From Calliopum simillimum (lineage: Eukaryota > Arthropoda > Insecta > Diptera > Lauxaniidae), in contig OX638369.1 in NCBI GenBank assembly GCA_951812925.1, positions 1,860,001 to 1,924,000 of the forward strand: 64,000 bases of DNA, read 5' to 3'. The first letter of the stretch is position 1. Each line of letters begins with the position of its first letter. Positions 17,833 through 28,697 of the stretch are shown here, in pieces. The translations under genes were made by a program, and so were the position numbers. The notes below the pieces were generated by a model, which saw nothing but the letters and a program-made list of their open reading frames with translations, had not been told where the DNA came from and searched no databases.

Positions 17833-18620
17833 TTATTCATCAATAGTATCCAAATACTGATTAATATATTCTTCCACTTCCTTGAATGCTTCATAGCTTC
17901 GATCGCTGCATTTTAAGAGATTATCAATCAAATGGGAACGCATTAGTGTTGCCTTTGAATGACTTATACGCAAGTCAGAGCAAAGTAGCTCTAGAACATG
18001 TGACTGATATGGACCAGCCTTGAGATCAGCTACAGCCTTCATAAGAGAACATTTGCGATTACGAATTTGAACTAAAGCCAATGAATTGTTATAACGTGTT
18101 GACTCCAGATCACATATTTGAGTTGAAAACGTAGCCAACTCCTGGCTGGTGTTAACGGCGGTTGCAGAGTTATTTATAGAAGAAGAGTTACTTGGCACAA
18201 AGAGCTCAGGAAACTCTGTGCGCATTTTAAATGCAAAAGTGGCTGTGGGTTGGTAGGTGCTCTGTAGTTTTTTAATAAGGCGTTGTCGCACAGCTTTACG
18301 TTCAGTGTAAGAAATACTTTCTGGAAGAACTATATTTAGATCTGTAAAAATATAAATATAGCATATATTTAGCATTCACAGGATATATAAATTAAATTCT
18401 TACTCAGGACACAGTTCTCCTTATTTAGACGCAAATAGTTTCGAGTGCTTAGCAATTTTAGTGCATCCTCTACTTGGTCTGATTCGGCACGCAGACGACT
18501 TAACTGAGCCAAGATTAAGCGAAGTTTTAGGATCTTAGATAATTCAACATCGCGAGCTCTTTTAAACACATCTTTCGATTCGGCGTTTAAGATACGCGTA
18601 TTTTCGCTGCTGTCTGACAT
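17833..18620 (-). CDS. Unrecognised two-exon helical protein (possible spindle/augmin-type subunit)
   Basis: Exon 1 (18620-18404) starts MSDSSENTRILNAESKDVF and is strongly helical (KILKLRLILAQLSRLRAESD, then VEDALKLLSTRNYLRLNKEN). The donor GTAAGA and acceptor TTTTTACAG join it in phase to exon 2 (18341-17833), which reads NLNIVLPESISYTERKAVRQ and RLIKKLQSTYQPTATFAFKM, then FPELFVPS, a Ser/Asn linker, a second helical region and YEAFKEVEEYINQYLDTIDE. The total is 241 aa, without signal or membrane segment. Clean splicing, an open frame and normal codon texture say it is a real host gene. Length and coiled-coil layout recall small augmin (HAUS/Dgt) or kinetochore subunits, but I cannot name it; that idea is weak. 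Confidence 0.8.
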
Positions 18621-18724
18621 TCAAATAAAATATTTAAAACGAAATAAGGCGATTTTTCAATGTTGTTGTATTTTGGCCATCGCTTTTCAAATTTTGTTTT
18701 TGACGTTTTCTTTTGTGTCGATAA

Positions 18725-18826
18725 GAGAATCTGAACCTGCAAAAACTGGAAAACAGCAGTGTTGCCAGGTTCGGAACCTGCGAGAATCTGAACCTGCAAA
18801 AACTGGAAAACAGCAGTGTTGCCAGT
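18725..18826. repeat. Direct repeat, 57-bp period
   Basis: GAGAATCTGAACCTGCAAAA followed by ACTGGAAAACAGCAGTGTTG and CCAG occurs twice in tandem (18725 and 18782), about 100 bases upstream of the divergent minus-strand ATG at 18620. It may lie in that gene's promoter. Confidence 0.85.
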
Positions 18827-19090
18827 ATTTGATTTGAAAAATACCTCAAACTGCAATATTTATGCATCATTATTTTTCAAAAAATACACAACAAATATTC
18901 TTTGACAATTATCAGAGGAAGCACGCGGTGAAATATCAATAAAGATACAAATTAACTTATCAAGAATTGTTAGAATTAAAAAAGAAGAAAACTCGTCACC
19001 AGATTGTACAAATCGAAATCGCAGCACTTGAGGGACTTGAAAGTAACTCCTGATTTTTGCGATGCAAATCAAGAAAACATATAAGTTATT

Positions 19091-19152
19091 TAGTTCATAA
19101 AGTATTGTCATTTAGTTCATAAAGTATTGTCATTTAGTTCATAAAGTATTGA
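19091..19152. repeat. Short tandem repeat, 22-bp unit
   Basis: TAGTTCATAAAGTATTGTCATT-type units start at 19091, 19113 and 19135; the third is partial. Recent slippage is likely since the copies are identical. Confidence 0.85.
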
Positions 19153-19166
19153 AAATGGTGAAAAAA

Positions 19167-20016
19167 ATCACCAACACTAACAAAATTTCAATTGGCATCC
19201 CTATAGGAAATTCAACTGGTTTAAAAGCTGTTTAAAACTACTTTTTTTCCAACCACAACCGGTTGAAATTCTGACTTTTTTTCTTACAAGAGACTAGTTT
19301 ATTTAACATGGCGATGTCATAGGGGCAGGGCAATTGTCCTACTCTGCATATATTTTCAACTGGTTCAAAACCGGTTTATTTTCAATCGGTAAATAGTTAA
19401 TTGCCCTTCATTGCATTTATTTTCAACTGGTTTAAAATTGATATTTTTTCAATTGGTAAATAGTCAATTGACCAAATCTGGTTTAAAAACTAGTTAAGTA
19501 GTTGCAATTCCACTACAAGAACTTCAATAATATATAAGTTTTCAATTTAATTGAAACATTCATTGGGGATTCATGTGGGAACTCAAGTTTCAAAGACAAA
19601 TATTAAACTGTTAATAATATTAAATAATAAAAAATAACTTAGAATTAGTATTATTCTAAGTTAGAACATTAATGAAAATTAAATAGGAGCTTAAAAAAAA
19701 TTATTTTGAAAATTAATTTGAATTGAATTTCTTGATAATTTGACAATCTCAGCAAGGAAAATAAAAAAATTAGAAAAAAATTTGAGATTAAATTTTAAAA
19801 ATTAAAGTTAAATTGGTTTTTGCTGCATATAATTTAAACCAGTTTCAAACCGGTTGCTTTTTAACTACGTTTCCAACCAGTTTTTTTTTTTTGTAAGCGG
19901 TTTATGTTCTTCCGACAGGGATGTTGTGTATCACCAACACTAACAAAATTTCAATTGGCATGTTGTGTATCTTTTGACAATTGGACCAAACGTCAAAAGG
20001 TACACAACATGCCAAT
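19167..20016. repeat. Repeat complex with a 32-bp direct repeat flanking about 730 bp
   Basis: An identical 32-base string ending AACAAAATTTCAATTGGCAT lies at 19167-19198 and 19930-19961. The block between starts CCCTATAGG and ends CCGACAGGG, and is rich in AACTGGTTTAAAA / AACCGGTT palindromes. To the right, ATTGGCATGTTGTGTATC is mirrored at 19999-20016 around TTTTGAC / GTCAAAA. No coding sequence is seen. Confidence 0.55.
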
Positions 20017-20510
20017 TTTTTTTACAAAAACTAAAAAAACTAAATCTCTCAGTGATGCCAGAAATTCAGTTCTTAAAATAACTTTTCATATGATTTTATC
20101 AAAACTGAAAGTACCAACTTGAGCTATTCACGTTTCACGCGTGAATTTATTTATATCTCTTGGCATCCGGATAAGAGGTGTATACAGATTTTTTGGTTGA
20201 ATTACGCTGCCGTTTAACTCCTTAATTCGTCAAAGCTACCGTCTGCGGCTAATACAAATCTCAAAAAAATGCTCCAGTGCTTCTTTGTGTCTCTTGATTA
20301 TATATCTCTTCAAGCGGTGGGAAGCGATGTGAAAACGAAAAGCAAAATAAAAGAAGAAACAAAACAAGAAGAAGAAAGATGTAGCACACAAAGTCGTTTT
20401 AAAAGAACTCTAACTCCGTGTTAACACGCTGCCATCTTAGACACAGCTTACAAACAAAACATATTTCAATAAACATAAGTTAATTTTTCGATACTCATCT
20501 CCTTGTGGCC
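20017..20510. other. No gene seen
   Basis: It contains ACGTTTCACGCGTGAA, a short palindrome near 20130, and otherwise featureless AT-rich sequence. Confidence 0.4.
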
Positions 20511-20630
20511 GCTTACACTAGGATATTTTTCGAAAAAATTCGTTGAGCTTGTGGGCACGCGGAGAGAATCGAAAAGCGACGCTTACCTACAAACTCAAAG
20601 AATTGGTTCGAAAAGTGTCCTAGTGTAAGC
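20511..20630. mobile_element. 120-bp foldback MITE
   Basis: GCTTACACTAGGATATTTTT is mirrored by AAAAGTGTCCTAGTGTAAGC ending 20630, with a GC-richer loop. No clear target duplication is seen. Confidence 0.7.
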
Positions 20631-20643
20631 CATGGTTCAATTA

Positions 20644-21073
20644 AGCCCAAGATACAACTGTGCGAGATGCGAGTGCGATGCTGCTCTGCGATATCGCAGG
20701 CGCAACCCAATATACAATAATGCGAGACACGTCTGCATTGCGACTGTCAAAATACAAGAAAACGAAAAAATGTATGTCAAAATAAAAAAAATTCGAAAAG
20801 AAATCGTTTGAATCATTTTTTATATATTCTTTATATTTTCACTTTTCAATGCACGAATAATTTTGTGTTTACAATCAACAAAAAATTGACAGCTTAAAAT
20901 TTTTGCTCTCGCACATCAATTTTCATTTTTTCGAAAACTGTTGCGTGTGTGATATCTCTCGCATCTCGCAGACGCAGTATTGTAAATTGCCCCATTCGTC
21001 TACGTGTATTAAATATTTTTTGACAGCTAGAGCGTCGCGCACGGACGCTTCTCGCACAATTGTATCTTGGGCT
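20644..21073. mobile_element. MITE with TTA target duplication (PIF/Harbinger type)
   Basis: AGCCCAAGATACAACTGTGC at 20644 is mirrored by the complement ending TTGTATCTTGGGCT at 21073. TTA flanks both sides (20641-20643 and 21074-21076). TTA duplication and about 25-base TIRs are typical of Harbinger MITEs. Subterminal GCGAGA / TCTCGC motifs repeat. Confidence 0.82.
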
Positions 21074-21076
21074 TTA

Positions 21077-21925
21077 CCTTGGTTGCAGCGTTAACAAATG
21101 CTGTTTCTTCTTAAAGTATGAAATGTCAAAATTTTCTAGTCTTTTGACAGATAGCAAGGCAAAATCAGGGTTCCATTTTTTTATTTTGACAACTTGCCAT
21201 AACCATTGCTATTGACACATTTTATTATTCGTTCAGATGGTCGTACGAAAAACAAAATATTTTGGTCGCATCAGAACAATCGTACGATTCGTACAATCAG
21301 TTATACATGTTTTTATTGGAAAACCTTTTGTTCGTACGAGTTAATTTGCTTTGATTGATTATCAGATTGTATGATTTCTTGTACTTCAATGTATTTACTA
21401 TAATACCTTCTCAAAACTAAACTTTATGTGAAGAATTAATAATTTATTGTGTTAGCTGTGTTTTTGACGGCAGCTAGTTAACACGTACATAGTTATCATT
21501 GTTCTTTAAAAACGAGTTTGTGTGCTATATCCTTCTTATTTGTTTTACTTTATTTTGCTTTTTGTTTCCGCACCACCCTCGCCTTGCCAAGACAATCGGT
21601 AAAATTGTGTTTTCAGTGTAGTATGGCAACATCAACAGTCTACTTTGTGCTTAATAATTATACACGCAAATTTATCTGTGTTAAATTAAGCACTTTAGTT
21701 GTTGCTTTTCCATACGTTTGTCAGAAAGTGCTTACAAGTGTATAGGACAAGTGTCAAACTTTCGTTATTCGCATGTGTTTCAGAAGGTGGTAATGTAAAA
21801 TACAATGTTCATTCTGAACAACACAAGTCAAACGTTTTCAATTGACAGATTAGAGATATCGAAAGTTGTAGTGAAAATTTTGCAAAAATAGAAAAGGAAA
21901 ATTAAATTTAATAAAAAAATAAGAA
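21077..21925. promoter_or_regulatory. SART1 upstream region
   Basis: It holds palindromic TCGTACGA/TTCGTACG motifs (21240-21350) and an AGAGATATCGAAAG stretch at 21850, about 70 bases before the ATG, which loosely resembles the fly DRE core. No TATA box is evident. Promoter placement is inference from position only. Confidence 0.35.
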
Positions 21926-24900
21926 ATGGGATCATCTACTGGGAAAAAGCATAAAAAAGAAAAGAAACACAAACATCGTTCGCATTCGAAATCACGCTCA
22001 TCGGATGAAGTGAATGTAATCGATCGCCACCATACCAAACCGCGGAGCGTTCGGCATTTTGAAGAAAATACGAATTTGGTGACGATCGAAGTTGATGAAA
22101 ATGTTGAACGCCGCCATAAACACAAACATAAGAAACACAAGGAACATAAGGAGCGACACAAGCATCATAAGCGCAATCGGGATGAACGGGATCGGGAAGT
22201 ATTGCCATATGAAGAGGGATTCGTCATCGCAGTGGAGGGTTCGGAGTCAGATAGTAAGTGAAAGATGACATTCTAACGTGGTGGTTGGAAGATTGAACTT
22301 TTAGTTGTAGTTTTAAGTGCTGTGCAGCTCAGGGACATTTACAAAAGTTGGTTACAACTGGGAGGTTACGTTTTAACCAATAAGAATGATAAGCGATATT
22401 CAGTTATTATGCAAAATAGTTTCGTGTCACCAAAATTTACTTATTAGCGTAGTAGAAAACTTGGATTGTTTAAAAATCTCTACTCGCTAAGCAGATTTTC
22501 GTTAAGTCTGGACTTCTTTAATTTTTGGAAATTTTAGACCCCCTAGTTAAAAAATAACCTTTATTTCATTATAACTTTGGCGTCAGGAACTTTGCAATAA
22601 GGAAATGTAAAACGTAATCTCTCAAGAGCTGCACAATCCTTCAAAGGATTTTGGTAAATCATCGCGTTTTTCTTTTTCTATTCTATTGCAGGTGCTGCCA
22701 AAAAAATGGAAATTGTGAGAAGAAATCATTTGGATTTCAGTGAAAAAAATGCAACAAAATAATTAGAGATTCTTTGCTGGAAATTTATGAAATTGCAATT
22801 AACCTCAATTAATTTCTCACTTACAGGTTCTGATTGTGTTGAAGTGCCGGTGGATGTTCCGCCTCCTCCAATTATAAACAAAGCCAGCGATAGAGGTCGT
22901 GAACTTGACTTGCCTGCACCAATCCTAGTGTCCAAGCATTTGGAACATGAGCGCAGAGACCGTGAAAAAGAAAGAGATCGTGAAAGGGAACGCGAGAGGG
23001 AGTTCAAAGAAAAGGAGCGTGACAAAGAACGCGAAAGGGAAAGAGAAAAAGAAATCAGGGAACGTGAGCGCTATGAAAAAGAGCGTGAGCGCTATGAGAA
23101 AGAGCGTGAAATAGACCGCAGGAGAGAAAGAGATTTGGAAAAGGAACGTATCGAAAGAGACCAGTGGGATCGCGAACGTGACAGAGAGCGTCATCATCAT
23201 CACCATGATCGCAGAGCAAGGGAAAAAGAACGTTCCCGTTCTAAGTCACCACTACCGGAAAATGGTGCTGGTGACTGCCTCTCTATTGAGGAAACAAATA
23301 AATTGCGTGCAAAGCTAGGTCTTAAACCACTAGAAGTTGACACTGGCCCAACACAATCTTCATCATCGGCCGCAGCGATCGAAGCAAGGAAAGGCTTATC
23401 GAATGCGGAGAAGGATCTATCGTCATATAAAGATGAATGGGGTGAATTTTTGCATAAACCTGCTGCTAATTTGAAGGAGAAGGCAGCAGCTGAAAAAATG
23501 CGTGAAAAATTAAGCCAACGTAAAGAAAAGCGTTTTGTTGAACAACGTTTAGCACAAATACGTACACTTGGCGAATCTGACGATGAAGTGGACGACGTTA
23601 GCAAATGGGTGCAACGTAACAAGCGCGTTGTTGACATAAAAAAGGAGGCCGAAAAACGTGCTAAAGCACTTGAAGAAATGGATGCTGAATTTGGCGTCGG
23701 CGATTTGATTGAGACGGACAAGAAGGAGTCACGCCGCAAGGCGTATAGTGATAAGCACTTAAAAGGGCTGCGAGTAGAGCACGATATGGAGGACTTCTCT
23801 GAAGGCAAGACAGTTATATTAACTCTCAAGGACAAAGGTGTATTAGATGAAGAAGAGGGCGATGCTTTGGTTAATGTAAATATGATCGATGACGAACGCT
23901 ATCGGAAGAATGTACAGAATAAGAAGCAGAACCCACTGAGCTATGGCTACAATGTCTACGAGGAACAGTATGATCACTTTGGCAATCCAATTGAACGTGG
24001 AATATTGGAGAAATACGATGAAGATGTTGATGGAAGGCCCACAAAGAAAAAGAATTTCGTTTTAGGTGAAAATATTGAGGAGGAACGGGAACACAGAAGA
24101 AAGATATTAGAGGTAAATTTGAAAATGGTAATAACACTAGTTTACAGCCAAAATTCCCAGCGAATGCCGTTGCTCATTTTATATGGAAAATGGGCTGCTG
24201 ATTCCGAAAATCGCATTTTTTTTTTTATTTCGTGTCGTTTTCGAGATATCGGTCATTTTCGGTTTTTGGACCAAAAAAAAAAGATAGTTCCATTAAAATA
24301 CAAATATCTCAAGAACCAATATTTGTATTTAAACAAACATGAAAAAACAGAAATAACGCATTTAACTATATGATCCTTACATCTGAGGTGTATTATGTGT
24401 TTAGTAAACTAATGCAGGATACTGCGAGGAATATTTTTGTAGAAAATTTTAACCCTCTAAAACCCTCACATGTGGGTCATTTTGACCCCCACATGAAGGT
24501 CATTTTGACCTACATGTGGGGGTTTGAGAGGGTTAAAATTGTCTACAAAAATATTCCGCGTAGTATCCTGCATAAGTTTGCTGAAGACATGATACACCTC
24601 AGATGTAAGGATCATATAGTTAAATTCATCGACTTAACACAAGAATGCGTTATTTCTGTTTTTTCATGTACAGTGGATTAAAAAACTTCAATAATCGATT
24701 AAAAAAAAATCTGACGTGCTAGAGAAAAACGGTGAGGCACGGGTATATCCTTTTAATGCCTTCTTTAAGAATTTTTTGGATTTTCTAATTTCTTTTACAA
24801 AAAGTTTCAAATTTTCGAACAGTTTATTACAAGAAAACGGAAAAATAGGGAAAAACGCATTTTGGTAACTTATCAATGAATTGTATACAACTTTTGCATT

Positions 24901-26899
24901 TTTCCATCGATTTTCTTAAATAGTACTTTATTTGCCTAACAAATTTATAGACTATGATATAAAAATACAAAATGATTTTTAAAATTTTTTTTTCTTGTAA
25001 AAATCTGCAGTTGATTTAGACATTTTTGTATTTTTTTCGGAAAAATATACTCTTTTTTCAGAAATTTATTTATTTAATCGAAACTAACAAACCAGCTAAA
25101 AAGTGACGTGTGTATCATTTGTAGGTAATTTAATTACCTTTAATATGACATATTATTTGTTTGAATACAAACATTGGTTCTTGAGATATTTGTATTTAAG
25201 TGGAACTATCTTTTTTTTTTGGTCCAAAAACCGAAAATGACCGATATCTCGAAAACGACACGAAATAAAAACAAAAAAATGCGATTTCCATATAAAATGA
25301 GTAACGGCATTCGCTGGGAAAAAAAATTTTAATCATTTGTAAACTAGTGTAATTAAAGTTACCAATGATCCTATGCTCTGGAGATAAAGATCGTAGCAAA
25401 GAATAAAAATGAATTAAATCGTAAATTTTTTTCAGATCAAAACAAAGTTGGCTGGGAAGCGCTTAGAAACTTTGGCAGACACTAAAATACAGTTGGCGTC
25501 GGACACATTATCTGAAGCGGAATTAGCAAAGTAAGTGATATTCTCAAATGAAAATTAACTATTTGATAAAATATTTACCTGTACAATATTGTAGATTTAA
25601 AAAACCAAAGAAAAAAGTTAAAAAAATGCGACAAAGGCTTAAAGCTGAGGATTTGCTCCCACTAGCAGCAGAACCAACTATGCAGCATTTTGGGAGCCGA
25701 CGTGGACGCAATCGTAACGCTGATGATGAAGATAACGATCAAGAAAACTCCAATGATTTCTATACGCAAGTTAAACTTGAGGATGACGAAGAAGATTTAG
25801 AGCGTGTTCTTTCAAAAGCTCGCAAGCTTAAGCAAAAGGAAAATATTATACAAAAACCAATGAATCTAGATCTGGAATCAATTAAACAAGAAGTTAAAAT
25901 AGATTCACCAGGTTCTGATGAAGAAAATGCATCACGTGCGGAAGGAAATATTATTCTGAATGCTACTGCAGAATTTTGCCGTACTCTTGGCGATATTCCT
26001 ACTTATGGAATGGCTGGAAATCGAGATGAAGATTCGAATGATATGATGGATTATGAACTCAACGACGTTGCTGGAGATGAACATCCAAACGCAAAGAATG
26101 ATGAAGTTGAGGCAAGCACAGGCACATGGAACTCGGTCAATCCTGAGGATGTAATACGGCCAATGGAATTGGACGAGGCGATCGAAGATGTGGAAGAAGT
26201 TGCTATTTTGGATGAAGAACCTGACGTAGGTGCTGGTGTTGCGAATGCTCTTCGATTGGCCTTATCAAAGGGTTATCTGGAAAAAGAAGAGCACAATCGT
26301 CCAAGTAACTCGAAGATGGCTCATTTGCAGGCCAAAAATTATTCGATTGAGGATAAGGCACAAGGGTAAGTAATGTTGCATATTATATATTATATTATTA
26401 TATGTACTACTAGACGTATTCAAATGTGCATTTTCTAATTTATTTCAATAGGGAAGATGACAAATTTGGCCGTCGCGATCGTTTTCATGCTGGTCCTATA
26501 ATGGACTTTCGTGATAAGGACAGTTTTAAACCAAATGTCAAACTGGAGTATATTGATGACAACGGGAGGATTCTAAATTCGAAAGAAGCTTTTCGTTACC
26601 TCTCGCATAAGTTTCATGGAAAAGGACCAGGAAAGAACAAAATTGAAAAACGGCTTAAGAAAATGGAACAAGAAGGGGTGTGTATTTTTTATCCTTTAAG
26701 GAAAAATTATTTGCTTTATTGTGTTCAATTATTTGCTTTCTAGTTAATGAAGACAATGAGCTCAACAGACACTCCTCTTGGTACACTAACCATGTTGCAG
26801 CAGAAGCAAAAGGAAACTAAAGCCCCATATGTTATACTCAGTGGAGGCAAGCAAACTGCAGCGAGTGTTGGCAACACTACAATTTCCAAGTACAAATAA
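21926..26899 (+). CDS. Sart1: U4/U6.U5 tri-snRNP-associated protein 1 (SART-1/Snu66)
   Basis: SART1 is a scaffold of the tri-snRNP, needed for spliceosome assembly and activation in the nucleus. Six exons join in phase: 21926-22253, 22827-24112, 25436-25530, 25595-26365, 26452-26677 and 26744-26899, giving 953 aa. Residues 1-110 are Lys/His/Arg-rich. Exon 2 has a long Arg-Glu/Asp dipeptide region, then the Hub1-binding HIND motif [20 protein letters not shown] at about residue 260, and [14 protein letters not shown]. Later exons have [17 protein letters not shown], a Lys-rich nuclear signal ([14 protein letters not shown]), [33 protein letters not shown] and the terminal [19 protein letters not shown]. 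Order and length fit the family. Intron 2 (24113-25435) holds a 1.2-kb foldback. A second acceptor in intron 1 (22691) would create an alternative stop-containing exon. Confidence 0.96.
24134..25350. mobile_element. Foldback element in SART1 intron 2
   Basis: ACACTAGTTTACAG at 24134 is mirrored by TGTAAACTAGTGT ending 25350. The arms share CCCAGCGAATGCCGTT, CGAGATATCGGTCATTTTCG and CTCAAGAACCAATATTTGTA in inverted order. A smaller palindrome lies inside at 24365-24625, around CACATGTGGGTCATTTTGAC. That inner part is the same family as 4034-5050. It begins just past the exon 2 donor and ends about 85 bases before exon 3. Confidence 0.8.
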
Positions 26900-28697
26900 T
26901 CTAACTAACGATAAAAAAGGAACATTTTTTGAGAAACATACTAGAGACTTTATTGTAAACTCTTAAAATTAAATTTTTAATCATTCACAATAGTATTCCT
27001 ACAACGTTTAATATATGTATATCAAATTTAATTACAATACCATAACCAAAATAGTACAGCAATAGCCCAAACATACTTGTATTCACAAAATATACTATCT
27101 TTATTTCTATTAGAATGCTTTAAAACTAAGTCAACAATAAATAACTTGCATTATGTCTGAATGGTGACGAACTTAGCTTAGAACTTCAATGTATATCGTT
27201 TTGTCAATTTCAGTTGTAAATTAATAAAATTTTTTGAAAATTGAAAATATTTGTGTGCTACTTTGAACATATTTATTCGCAATAGTTTCACAAATTTCAA
27301 AGATAGCCAAGTTTTGAAAGGACTTGTATGAAAACATAATTTTGGGAGGGAGAATAATAAATGATAGGTATGAACCGATTCGACGAGTCTCAAAAATTGT
27401 ATTGGGGGTTATCGTGAATAAATATTCCCGGGGAACTTTTCTCAGAATACAATGGAGAATGGTGTCAGTCGTGTCGAAAGAGTAAGTTTTATTAAATAAA
27501 CTATTATTATTTACAAAGAAAGTAATTGACAATTCATTACGTTTATGTAACACATATGCAAATACAATAAAATAATAATATGGCTTTCATACAAAATGGA
27601 TATATACTAAAATTTTGATATTTATAATAAATATAAATCCGATAATATAAATATATATAATAAATATCGGATATTTTCGAACCCTGACAAAAAAAAATAT
27701 ATCCGTCTATTTATTTGATGCCTTGTGTTTTAATTTTCAAAATTTTGTTTAATATGTTAAAAAATTTTTGTGAAAAAAATGTTTAGTTATATAAAAAAAA
27801 CAATAAATAATTCCCTGAGAAAGTAAGGAATCTCTTAGGAAACGTTGGGAAAAAATAATTTAATGTTTTTATAAACAAAAAGAAGTGGGACCATCATTAG
27901 CCTGATATCAAATATTTAAAAAAAAATAAATACCGCAACAGTACTTAACTGCAGACCATCTGTTCACACCTTTTCATATCTTATTTCCTATATTTGATTT
28001 TCATCACATCGGTCGTAAAATAAATTAGTGATGGGACTTAGACTTTGAAATGTACTTAATGCAACGGCGGAATGTACATTTTGCAGGTCGAATGTACAGC
28101 CCCATAATAGCTAGGATGTTTCAGATTGCATTAATTCACTTTACGAACATGTGTACAACTTTCTGCATACTCAGTTTTAGGATTTATTTGGATATTTTTT
28201 TTCTAAAATTTTTTACCATTTGAGCATACTGTTCGGGACAATAAGACGAAAAAAAAGCTATTACGATTTCAAGAAAAAACGCCATTTTTCCATACTTATA
28301 TAACTTAACACAACCCCATTTATAGAATTCTCCTACATTTCTATAAAACTTTAAACTTGCTGGGGTACGCCGTGTATGAGTTTTTGTATATAAACTATAA
28401 ACCAATGACGTTTATTTTTAGGTACATTCGTTCCCTAGGCACAATTCTCTTGCTAAATTAAATACAATCAAAAATTACAATTTTACATCACCGCTGTGTA
28501 CTAATCTCTTTTCGTTTTCCTCCTCTTGCCAATAAACTCAAACAACTTCTCAAAATCATATACGTGTGCATATTAAGCTCGTGATCGATCTGTTTTCTTA
28601 TCAGCGTTGTTTCGTTTTAGAGCACGTCTTCAGCCAAATGCAATTTGAACAGCTTTCAGTAGAGAATTGTTTTCGTCGTGGAACGAGAGGCGGGAAA
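26900..28697. other. Intergenic region, SART1 to glucosidase
   Basis: It presumably starts with the SART1 3' UTR; AATAAA is at about 27137. Positions 27590-27700 are nearly pure A/T with ATAATAAATAT repeats. Frames at 27178-27553 (minus) are open for up to 110 codons but look non-coding. The glucosidase promoter should lie in the last few hundred bases; no core motif is obvious. Confidence 0.45.

Noticed and set aside
18725..18826. CRISPR-like repeat array
   Set aside because: Only two head-to-tail copies without spacers, in a eukaryotic context.
22726..23835. Long open frames on the minus strand opposite SART1 exon 2
   Set aside because: They are antisense shadows of the Arg/Glu codon-rich SART1 exon; translations are Ser/Arg/Phe-rich with no domain.
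27178..27553. 110-codon minus-strand frame downstream of SART1
   Set aside because: No domain or splice context; it lies in the probable 3' UTR/intergenic stretch.
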